64,000 bases of DNA, from the NCBI GenBank assembly GCA_013368375.1, contig JAACJP010000003.1, positions 1,240,001 through 1,304,000 of the forward strand, given 5' to 3'. Both the position numbers and the translations under genes were made by a program. This DNA is from Tricholomella constricta. Its lineage: Eukaryota > Basidiomycota > Agaricomycetes > Agaricales > Lyophyllaceae. The notes below the pieces were generated by a model, which worked only from the letters and a program-made list of their open reading frames with translations, searched no databases and was not told the origin of the DNA. This document shows, piece after piece, positions 55,328 through 64,000 of the stretch (position 1 is its first letter; the number at the start of each line of letters is the position of its first letter).

Positions 55328-56218
55328 ATTGTCGACTAAAGTCATCGCAACATGTTCGTTATCTAAAGTGTAAGGTATTGTGTCAACGGATCTTGTTGTA
55401 ACTGTAGAGGACTGCTTGATGAGGGCCGAGCGCGATTATTCAGGATGACAACTTATGGACGATCTCTAATTGACTCAAGCTCATCGGCCGCATACCAGCA
55501 CCTGAATCGAGCGCTTAACACGATCAGCACTGGCGTCGGAGATTCTTTCCACATGCGACACTGAGTTACCGTGATGAATCATCTTCCTTCCGTGAGATGT
55601 TTTCCACAAGCCACCCACTCATCCGTTCACTCAGGTCACTATCATCGACGGGCGGATAGCTTCATTCTGGCTAAGAGCTTGATACGAGCAGCCACGATGC
55701 AATTTTCTCTGTCTGTCGACGGAAGGAAAGCCATCCGAGGCATCATCGACATTCACGGCGCTCGGTCAGCACCAGACACTGGGACAGCACCTCTCGGAAT
55801 AAGTCAGGGTGATGATGATGGTGGTCTCTCTTATAAGTCATTCGCAGACGCCGCTGCGTAGAACCCACTGAAATCGCATGCCACTGGCGACGTTCCGCGT
55901 GCCCAGTTACACTGGCGTACAATCCGAGTTTATTGTAAAAAGGGGTTTCCATCCGTTACGCTTGAGGCTTGTACAGCTGATCAAACCCCATGCGCTGTGA
56001 TACAAAAAGGATCACCTTCACGAGAAAACATGCATGACCATCATTTTAATAACATACGCAGCTGCAACCCACATGTGCGGCTTGGAGAAGCCGTGCGGAA
56101 TCTAGATTCTATAGCTTGCGCAGGTCAAGGTTTTGATCTCAATCGTCTCACCTTTAAGACAGACTCGGAGCCACAAGCTTTACGCACAACCTTAATCGCG
56201 AACACTCTTTCAACGATC
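55328..56218. other. Spacer between the two inhibitor genes
   Basis: 891 bp. Small frames exist (for example 55694-55861, MQFSLSVDGRKAIRGIIDIH) but no inhibitor-like residue pattern or conserved splice chain, so no third copy is seen. Probable 3' flank of the first gene and promoter of the second. Confidence 0.45.
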
Positions 56219-56770
56219 ATGTCACAAACCAGTCAGTTCTGAGCGAGAGCTGGCTTGGCTATTCAAAATGGCTGACACTGTTCCTCTGACCGGCCTCCTA
56301 TACATACAGGATCCATTATAGTCTTCAAAGACGCCGCTACAGCGGACGAAGTCAAGGACGTCATGGAGCAAGTGAAGCAACAAGGTTCGAGCAGCACAAT
56401 AGCCTCCTACGGGAATTTTCCAAAGAGAAACCGAGCACTGACAATACCGATATCACCAAATTCAAACAGGGGGCCGCATCACGAACGTCTACGACGCCAT
56501 CATGAAGGTTTGCAGTCAATCTTTGCAGTCCCATAATACCAATCCTTACAAGTGGACCTTTCAGGGCTTCGCCGCTGATGTTCCGAACGAATATCTCCAC
56601 ACTCTACAGTCCCTGTCCAGAATTCGCGGCAGTGCCATTGATTACATCGGTAAGTGCCAGTTTAGGGAAGAGGTCAAAGATAGTTACATGGCCAATCTCG
56701 AGCTCAAGCCCTTACGCATGCTTACTTCCAACCTTTAGAATTGGATGGTGTTGTGACGACATTCGCCTAA
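56219..56770 (+). CDS. I9-domain protease inhibitor paralogue
   Basis: Exons 56219-56231, 56310-56384, 56470-56507, 56565-56649 and 56739-56770 give 80 residues. The five-exon plan and intron phases match the first inhibitor exactly, including the tiny first exon. The protein reads SQTRSIIVFKDAATADEVKD, GGRITNVYDAIMKGFAADVP, LQSLSRIRGSAIDYIELDGV, VTTFA. Against its neighbour it has a four-residue insertion (SRIR region) before the penultimate strand and ends TTFA instead of TTQ. Because the last residues contact the protease, the two may differ in target. It most likely arose by tandem duplication. Confidence 0.9.
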
Positions 56771-57045
56771 TTTATTCAAGATCTTAAGGGGGTCGCACAG
56801 AGTTCATTATGTATATCAAAGGGTATCGGTATTGTATGGATGGATGGAACGAAGGATAAAACGCGATGATGATGTTGTTTCCAGTATGAGACTCGCTGAC
56901 GTGGATAAGGATATGTCGCAGAATTTCGAGTGTCCGAGTCAATCATGAAGTCGTGACGCATAAGGAGTCGTGATGGGTGAGGAGAATAATGTTTACAGTT
57001 TCTTTTCAAAAAAGCGGGAGTGTGTGAAGCAGGAGAAGGTGGTGA

Positions 57046-58888
57046 TCACCTGGCGTTGGCCTTCGCTGGGGATGCAACAGTCTGGAAGTGGACGGAATCC
57101 GCATAAGCTCCTACAATACTGTCCGCGAATGTTGGCAGAGAAGGAGGTATAACAACAGGCGGAGGAGATCCAGCTGGAGGTGGAAGAGGCTCCGAAGGTG
57201 CGTCCGAAGCTGGTAGACTGGGCTTGTGGTTTTCACCGTTTGTCGTGGGCTGCTTGTCTGCTGGTGGATCCGGGAAGTCCCATGGACGTGGCACCTGTAC
57301 CGGTTCTTGATTAGCAAGGTATACAAGCTCAAGCAATAGGGAAAGGTATATACCATAGCAGCAGGCATGATCCTAAGAGAGAGTAATAGGTGATTCAATA
57401 AACAGACAATTATATTCGAAAGTGCAACATACCAAGTCGCAGCACAAACCACGCCACGGCCCTTATCTTGCTTCTTAATGGTATTGAACTCATAATCGAT
57501 GAATTGAGCTATGTAGCGAACGAATGGGAGGATCTCTCTAACTCCATTGTTGATCAAAGAAAGTGCGGAAAGGAAGTTGACAACGGTCCCCGCAATAGAC
57601 TGCGCATCCTGTAAGATGCTGTAGTCAGTTTTTAAGTAAATATGATCGAGAGGCGACGCACAGCGAGGTATTCCAACGACGGAGGCGGTAGTACAAGCTC
57701 GAGTCCCCACCAGTCTTAGAAATGAAGTCAGATAAACAGACCATCCGAATATATCGAAGTACTACTCACAAGTCAGGATAGTCATACGATCCGTGGGCGG
57801 GTATATTCCTAGGGGGAAGGCGTTTCAATATCCCCAAGTCCGCATAGTATGGCGCTCATACCTGCATGATCAGGAACGATAGTCCGCCCCGTCGCAAAAC
57901 CAAGAGCCATCAACTGTGGTGTGATTTGCTCGATCCCTTTCATAACGGTTTCCGCTGTTGGTACTGCTCCAGCCAAGAGACCGCTACCGCCCGCAGGCTG
58001 CCCTAGTCCTAAATCAGGCGAATTGACCAGGTCGACAATATTCATCTCTCTGAACATCTTCGTAACCTGTTCAATCGAGGCGGATCCACCAATGAATGAC
58101 ATGGAGTCTTTCTCCTGGGAGGCCTGTTTGAGAGGTGCGAAATGGCGTTTGTCTTCTTCAGCATCCGAATATTCCAGACAAACAGCGTGAATGGGACCCT
58201 GTGTCCTTCCAAGATGTGCAGCGCCACATGACCCATGCCCATCGATCAGCTCGTCCGAAATCGGCAAGGCGCGTAATTGAGCGATAACCTTGTTGGCAGT
58301 CTTGGGCTTGGTGAGCTGGGATTTGAGTTTGTTGAGCTGGGGTTTCGCATTGGCCCGGGTAAGCTGAGGAGACGCGGCAGCGGGGCCAATGATGAGTGAG
58401 CGAACGATCAGAGCTGACTCTTTTGCTCGTTTACTGGAGGAGGAGAAACGGGGTTTCGCTCGTTTCGAGAAAGCAGTAGTGGCGTATTTCTTCTTCCTCC
58501 CCTCCTGGACGGAAGAGAGCACTGGTTTGTGGTCTTCGTGGCTGCGATTGAAGGAAAAGGCGCGAAGGGAAAACCGTCGGAAGCTGACCTGTATGCGGTC
58601 ATCGGAAGCAGGAGCGGTGGCATCACTTCCGCTATCGTTCTTCGAAGGCTTCGAGACTACGATCTTAGGAATGGCTTGGGGCTCCTTCGAAGGCAATGCA
58701 GACAACGCGGGGTGCTCGGCGCCACTAGGCGATGTTTCTGGCTTTTCAGTTGCCGATAGCTGAGGAACAGCGTCGCCGAGTTCAGAGGATTGGGAATCTT
58801 GGGCTTCCTCTATCGCCTTCTCCTCGATGTGGGTTGATGAAATTTCCGTAGACCGTGCTGAATACGAGAAAAACGCAAAAACGCCCAT
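57046..58888 (-). CDS. Conserved-looking protein of unknown function
   Basis: Exons 58888-57862, 57808-57770 (39 nt), 57714-57662, 57608-57433, 57372-57354 (19 nt) and 57294-57046 give 520 residues, all in phase. The first ~230 residues are Ser/Lys/Ala-rich and disordered. A helical core follows: SFIGGSASIEQVTKMFREMN, IYPPTDRMTILTYWWGLELV, TVVNFLSALSLINNGVREIL, PFVRYIAQFIDYEFNTIKKQ, and GVVCAATWIMPAAM. The tail is Pro-rich (PRPWDFPDPPADKQ). The core has long hydrophobic helices without clear membrane-spanning length and no cofactor or catalytic motif I recognise. Strong splice consistency and a well-structured core indicate a real gene. Its start lies about 300 bp from the SSU1 start, divergently. 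Confidence 0.68.
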
Positions 58889-59185
58889 CGCAAATTCAGT
58901 TGGATGGAAGTGGGAGGGGACTCAGGGGAAGACGTGACACGCGCGACTCGATCAGGCCGAGTTCACAGGATGGACTCGACGCTTATAAGCCATGGCCTCC
59001 TTCCCCTTCTTCCTACACTTCGCATCACCCAAGCACAGTTGTTTCTGCAGCTGGTCCTTCAAACTTATATGCCCATCAAAGGTTCTTGAACACACCATCA
59101 CCTAGAGTGTCTTCCGCTTCTGGGAAACTCCAGGAGGCTGCTGAACGGCCACCAATACCCTATAAATACTTTTACGACAACAGCC

Positions 59186-60760
59186 ATGCCATCTGCTCAT
59201 GATAGACAGGTTCCTCGGACTGCTCAAGAGATAATACGGTATGTCTTGCCTTTGGCTCTCTGGTTTATAATTAATTATGGGATCAATGGCAAAGGAACTT
59301 TACGCCCACCTGGTTTGCTGCTACCATGGGTAAGCCTGGCTGTTTCTCTTTCTTGACCTAATCAGACCTCTTTGGAGGCTGGTAGACATCTGCGCTTGTC
59401 TACCGCCATCCCATTCCTTCGTCAGGAAGTGTTGCATACCAGCCTGCCTCACCTACTTTAGCGCGTCATGGATGTACTGCTACATCCCACACTCACAGTT
59501 CCCCTGCTCTGACAGGAACCGGCGCAATCAGTATCCTCTTCGCCTCGTTTCCCTACGGCCATGGTAGCCAGCCGATGAAGATTCTTGCGCTATTTTTCTT
59601 TTTCCTAAACCTATTCCTTTTCGTGCTCTTCACCGCGCTCACGATCATACGCTTCACCTTATACCCGCACACCTGGATTTCCATCCTGCATCATACTACA
59701 TTGAGCCTTTACATGTGCTGTTTTCCTATGGGGGCAACAACCCTCATCAACGTTGCCGTCGAAGTCATCAACGTGGATTACGGGTTCGGTGGACCTGGGT
59801 TTCTTTACTTCATTTGGGCCGTGTGGTGGGTAGATGTTGCCATATCGATGTTATGCTGCTGGGGAGTGGTGCACATAATGTACGGCGGGTTCAATTCCCA
59901 ATTCTATCAACGTTGTTGACGGTTTTTCAGGACAACTACTCATACACACTCCCTACAAGCAATGACTGCTGCCTGGTTGCTCCCGGTAGTAACTTTAACT
60001 GTCGCAGCATCGTCGGGAGGGGTGCTCGCGCGAGCTTTAGAACAGTACTCTCCCCTAAAAGCCCTCATCTCTGTGGCAGTAGCAGTTTTCCTGGTAACCG
60101 TCGGCCTGACACTTGCTCTCATGATCATAACCATATACCTTCTGCGGCTTATCGTGCACGGATTGCCTCCCGGCCACAAAATACTCTCTGTCTTCCTGCC
60201 TCTGGGCCCCACTGCTCAATCAGGCTACGCGATCCTTCTCATCGGCCAAAACTTCAAAAGCCTGCTACCTCTCGACCATGGAACCTCCGAATTCCTCAGG
60301 TCTGGCAGCGCAGGAGAAACCATCAACACCGTCTGCGTCTGCATCGCATTTCTGCTGTGGTCACTCGCAGTAATGTGCATCGTATTCGCGCTACTAGGGA
60401 TCCACGACTCCGTCCGCCAAACCCGCTTTCCCTTCATGCTGCCTTTTTGGGGATTGGTCTTCCCAAACGTATGTCCATGATACGCTCCATGAATACGATG
60501 CCGATTTCGTGACTGTGATAATATCACAGGGCGTATTCGCAAACCTCACCATTAACCTCTCAGTCACGTTTGACTCGTCATTCTTTCGTGTCCTCGGCGC
60601 TATCTATGCGATCGCCACACTCCTTGTTTGGATATTTGTGGCCAGCCGCACAGTGGCGTTGGTCTATGACCGCACGATCTTCGTCGAGTCGATGGATGAT
60701 GACAACTCCACGGCTAAACATGAACCTTTGCCGAGTTCTGCGACGAGCATGGCGGGTTAG
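59186..60760 (+). CDS. ssu1: Sulfite efflux pump SSU1 (SLAC1/TehA family)
   Basis: Exons 59186-59238, 59295-59329, 59516-59879, 59931-60468 and 60530-60760 give 406 residues; the second intron is long (186 nt). Ten hydrophobic helices are visible in five pairs, as in the TDT/SLAC1 fold. The family opening RNFTPTWFAATMGTGAISIL is present, then FFLNLFLFVLFTALTIIRF, CFPMGATTLINVAVEVI, WLLPVVTLTVAASSGGVLA, ILSVFLPLGPTAQSGYAILL, and FMLPFWGLVFPNGVFANLT. Yeast Ssu1 exports sulfite across the plasma membrane and gives SO2 tolerance. A malate/C4-dicarboxylate transporter is the alternative. A short acidic Ser-rich C-terminal tail (ESMDDDNSTAKHEPLPS) could carry regulation. It is one of two paralogues flanking an ETHE1-type gene. 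Confidence 0.9.
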
Positions 60761-61048
60761 AGTCATCTGATATCATTCCAGTGGACCATCGAAGGTCCAG
60801 CGTTGCACCTTGACGCTCTAGATCCCCCACTCCACTTCTCTATTGGGCTGTGAAGACAAAGGTGGGGTTGAGAATGGTAGTTGCCCCAGCATTCGTCGTA
60901 CGTAGGTCTCTAAAAATAATATACTCTTGAATCTCCGCCAAGGCGCTTAATTGTGTATGTACATATAAGTAGTTGGTAATTAATTGTGAATGTAATGCCA
61001 GACAGTGATGCTAATACAGAATGGTTCAAAGCCGCCTCATTGTGGACA

Positions 61049-62266
61049 TTAGGCTGTTTGACCACTATGACCCGTAGGGAGTTTACCAGCCCGGATATTT
61101 GCTTGAAGTGAAGGGTGCAGGAGCCTGGGCTCACCCAGATTGGCATCCCGAGCTTCCCGCATCTCGACGAAAGCCGACTCGCTAGTCCCAATCTTTCCGT
61201 GCTTATTGAACTGCCGTTGTTCGCCGACGGTCGCCATGCAGACTGGATGCCGAAGTCCCGAGGGATAGTCGTGCCCGACGAAGAGCCTGTAATCTTGAGG
61301 CAGTGCGAGCAGCCGCTGCATTGACTAAAAACCCGTGTCAGAGATACTAAAGAAAGGTGGGCGGGGGGACGAGACTCACGTTATACAAGTCCTTCGCATT
61401 ACCGCCTGGAAAGTCCGCTCGAGCTGACCCAACGTCAGGCTGAGATGCACAGCATCAGCGCCGAAAGATCTTAGAGGCACAACTCATTGACATACCTGAA
61501 ATATTGAATCTCCTGCGAAGACGGACTTTCCCATGACATACCCCACATGGTCCGGGGTATGTCCAGGGAGATGGATCACTCGACAAGATAGCTCTCCAAG
61601 TTTAAAATCCTCGTCGTCTTCAAGGAGGATGTCAAACGCATTATTCAAGGACGATAGATCTATGCCGTATTTCGGGGCAAACGTCTTTTGGACTTGCGTG
61701 ATTCGCTTCCCGATGCACAGTGGAACATTTCCAGGAAGCTTTTCCTTGTAATATCGTGAGGCAGTGAGATGGTCTGCATGCGCATGGGTTTCACTGTCAT
61801 AGTTGCTGTGAGAGGTCCGAGGCATCGAAACAGGAAGGCCTACAGGATTCGAGAGACTTTCAGGCCGTTCTGCTTGATAAAATCCAGTATACAGTCGGCC
61901 GTGGTCGTGGAGACCGTGCCGGTGAGTTTATCGTAATCTAACACTGGGTCGATCACCGCCACTTCCAAGGTAGCAGGGTCGGCCACCAAATACTGCCTGT
62001 GACGTATGCTTTGAATTGAGATATCAGGATAGTATCGTGCCTTCTCGTGCTCACCACGTGAATGTCTGTTTCTCAAAGAAGGAGAACACAAGAGGTGGTC
62101 CGAGGAAGGCTCGAGAGTGCTCCCGGCATGCATCCCCAGGCACAGTCGCAACTCCTTGACTGGCGGTCTGAGTCGTATGGGGGGAGGGGCGATGGTAGTA
62201 GGATGAGGATGCGCAGAGGGATCTGTATAGACTTCTTCGTAGTACAGAGCGTATGAGCGATGTCAT
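61049..62266 (-). CDS. Mitochondrial persulfide dioxygenase, ETHE1-like metallo-beta-lactamase fold
   Basis: Exons 62266-62055, 61996-61844, 61793-61496, 61439-61380 and 61324-61049 give 332 residues. The N-terminus (SLIRSVLRRSLYRSLCASSS) is an arginine-rich acid-free presequence. The MBL core follows: QYLVADPATLEVAVIDPVLD, the iron-binding THAHADHLT (HxHxDH), HLPGHTPDHVGYVM, SVFAGDSIFQ with the bridging Asp, PDVGSARADFPGGNAKDLYN, and LFVGHDYPS. The R-AD-P-GG and GHDY motifs distinguish ETHE1/persulfide dioxygenases from glyoxalase II. These enzymes oxidise glutathione persulfide to glutathione plus sulfite in mitochondria. The C-terminus (VEMREARDANLGEPRLLHPS) matches longer fungal members. 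No rhodanese domain is fused. Confidence 0.9.
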
Positions 62267-62785
62267 GAAGTCCCTCTCAGATGGGCTTCACTGGTGACCG
62301 GTGAAAGGGGACACAAATAAGTTAAATTCCAAGTCAGATTCAGATAGTTGCAAGGCGATCAATGACGGATATCAACATATGGCATCCCTGAGAAAGCAGG
62401 GATTTCCTCGTACGGCGCGCGTTGCCATCAAGCGTGATACTGGCAGTTCCGTCACGTGAGCTTCCGAATGCGGAACCAATTCGGATTTGCAATTTTTTTT
62501 TTCCGGCGGGCTTGAACTTGAAGGACTTAGCACTGTCAACAAGGCCTGCTAATTTAGCCCAATAGTTCTCAAGCTGCCAACGACGTGCGGCCTACACCAT
62601 ACATTCCGCTACATTTCACCATTGACTCATTTCTCAAGTCAAGATCACGCTTCTGCTCACTAATCTTCCTGAATTCCGAATGGAGGGCTGAATTCGGAAT
62701 GGGGCAATCGGGGTCATGTGTATATTAGGTCTCACAAGCCGCCTTTTTCACAACCCACTCTTTCAACCCTTACCTCATTTTCGCT
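62267..62785. promoter_or_regulatory. Divergent promoter, ETHE1-like gene / second SSU1
   Basis: 519 bp between start codons. There are T-rich and A-rich patches, including a 10-base T run near 62491. A GAATTCGGAATGG element appears at 62690, echoing GAATGCGGAACC near 62466. No gene is visible. Shared sites would be expected if the sulfur genes are co-regulated. Confidence 0.35.
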
Positions 62786-64000
62786 ATGCCCTGTCGCCGG
62801 CAGAGTCTTAGGGAGTGTGTCCGGTTAGCATGTCGCACCTAATTTACAGTCCTGAACCCAACCTAACTTCGTCCTTTCAGCAATTTCACCCCGGCATGGT
62901 TCACGATAATCATGGGAACCGGAGTGATATCAGCACTTGCGTCGCGTTTTCCCTTCGGCGCTGGGTCCATCGCGCTTGAAGTCATTTCCCTCATGTTCTT
63001 CTTCCTGAACCTCTTTCTGTTCGTCATAATTTGTGGAATGACAGTGGCTCGTTACTGGCTATACCCGGAGGTACGTCATGATATCTGTTATGGTCCAAAA
63101 TCGTGCTCAACCCGCGCCGGATAGATGTGGAACAAAATGCTCTCCCATCCAGGACAAGGTCTCTTCGTCGGAGCATTCCCCATGGGAGTCGCAACTTTGA
63201 TCAATAGTGCACTTACGGCACATCAGGACTGGTCTTTTGCTGGAACAGGCTTCCTTTACACGCTATGGGCCTTTTGGTGGGCAGATATGGCAATATCCTT
63301 CCTCTGTGCCTTTGGCATGCTCCTCACCATGTGAGTCCTACAATGTCTCACCCCTTCAGCATTGTAAATTGGACTTCCTTAGGATGACAACACACGATCA
63401 CTCGCTGCCCAAGATGGCATGCGTTTGGGTCCTCCCTATGGTCACCTTAATCGTCGCGTCATCGTGTGGTGGCCTCTTGGCGAATGCGCTGATCAGCCAT
63501 TCAACATACCACGCCCTCATTACGACCGCAGTCTCACTCACGGCACTCATTATGGGCTTCTCCCTCGCCCTCATGATTCTTACTGTCTACCTCACACGTC
63601 TCATCCTTCATGGACCCCCAGACACCTCCCTTATACTCTCTGCCTTCATTACACTTGGCCCAGTTGGGCAGGGAGGATTCTCTTTCCTCATCAACGGCGA
63701 AAATTTGTCGATCCTTCTACCAGTGCATTTGGGAGAAACGTTTCCCCACGCCGCGTTGACAGGCGAACTTCTATATTCCGCTTGTTTCTGCGCGGCCTGG
63801 ATACTGTGGTCCATGGGCATCGCATGGCTGATGATCTCCTTGATATCCGTGTACGCGGTCGCTCGCGAGCAGCAAATACCGTTTTCACTTGCGTACTGGG
63901 GCCTCATTTTCCCGACGGGGGTCTTCGGTCTTCTTTCGGAGCAACTCGGACTCGTGCTTGACAGCCCATTCTTCAATTATTTCGGAGCGATTTGGTGCAG
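62786..64000 (+). CDS. ssu1: Sulfite efflux pump SSU1 paralogue, 3' partial
   Basis: Exons 62786-62823, 62881-63070, 63125-63330 and 63383->64000, in phase; the window ends inside the last helices. The start reads MPCRRQSLRECVRNFTPAWF, then TIIMGTGVISALASRFPFGA, FFLNLFLFVIICGMTVARYW, GAFPMGVATLINSALTA, WVLPMVTLIVASSCGGLLAN, AFITLGPVGQGGFSFLI, and PFSLAYWGLIFPTGVFGLLS. It follows the first copy block by block but differs at most variable positions, so the duplication is not recent. Exon borders around the third helix also differ: this copy has an intron (63071-63124) that the first lacks. The same transport role is expected. Confidence 0.88.

Noticed and set aside
58855..59202. 115-residue + strand frame before SSU1
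   Set aside because: It overlaps the SSU1 start in another frame and the start of the minus-strand gene; no domain or splice support.

Overview
The window is nuclear DNA of a basidiomycete fungus, almost certainly a mushroom-forming Agaricomycete. Genes are packed on both strands. Almost every one is cut by many short introns (about 48-65 nt, GT..AG, with CTRAC/CTRAY branch-point-like motifs). The gene content is also typical: a POIA1-like I9 protease inhibitor, a Plavaka (CACTA-like) transposon with a companion gene, a Crypton tyrosine-recombinase element, SSU1 sulfite pumps, and a shelterin TPP1-type gene. All gene models below were spliced by eye from reading frame, splice signals and family motifs. 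No search or computation was run.

Layout. 1-3.1 kb: 5'-truncated gene for a TPP1/Est3-like telomere protein (+). 4.2-5.35 kb: heavily frameshifted ABCA-type ABC transporter pseudogene (+). 6.2-9.3 kb: YAP-type bZIP factor (-) diverging from a Psr1-like CTD-type phosphatase (+). 10-11 kb: Phs1 3-hydroxyacyl-CoA dehydratase (+). 11.2-12.4 kb: mitochondrial-carrier-like protein (-), head to head with Mediator subunit MED25 (12.5-15.8 kb, +). 16-17 kb: LSB-type SH3 protein (+). 18.5-19.2 kb: single-pass membrane protein (-). 19.9-22.8 kb: Crypton (+). 23-24.6 kb: unknown conserved-looking gene (-). 25.7-28.3 kb: secreted GH16 glucanase and secreted carboxymuconolactone-decarboxylase-fold protein (+). 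28.5-31 kb: cohesin RAD21/SCC1 (-). 31.3-33.1 kb: mitochondrial PPR protein (+). 33.9-38.6 kb: 17-exon BRE4/ArAE-type membrane protein (+). 38.9-44 kb: 19-exon OGT-type TPR glycosyltransferase (+). 44.2-45.9 kb: Ser/Thr kinase (-). 46.2-52.4 kb: Plavaka transposon with transposase (-) and companion gene (+). 52.6-54.4 kb: AlkA/MAG1 3-methyladenine glycosylase (-). 54.9-56.8 kb: two I9 inhibitor paralogues (+). 57-58.9 kb: unknown protein (-). 59.2-64 kb: SSU1 - ETHE1 - SSU1.

The most coherent functional group is the right end. Two SSU1 sulfite exporters (the second cut by the window edge) flank an ETHE1-type persulfide dioxygenase with a mitochondrial presequence. The known product of that enzyme is sulfite, the known cargo of SSU1, so the three genes look like a small sulfur-detoxification cluster. 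The other genes are mostly unrelated housekeeping functions: telomere, cohesin, Mediator, lipid elongation, DNA repair and mitochondrial RNA.

Other points worth attention are runs of tiny exons in the OGT gene (two adjacent 9-nt exons), 7-nt exons in the BRE4-like and AlkA genes, a RAD21 start codon alone in its exon, apparent GC-AG introns, and a Plavaka transposase whose first intron has a damaged donor (GAAAGT where GTAAGT is expected).
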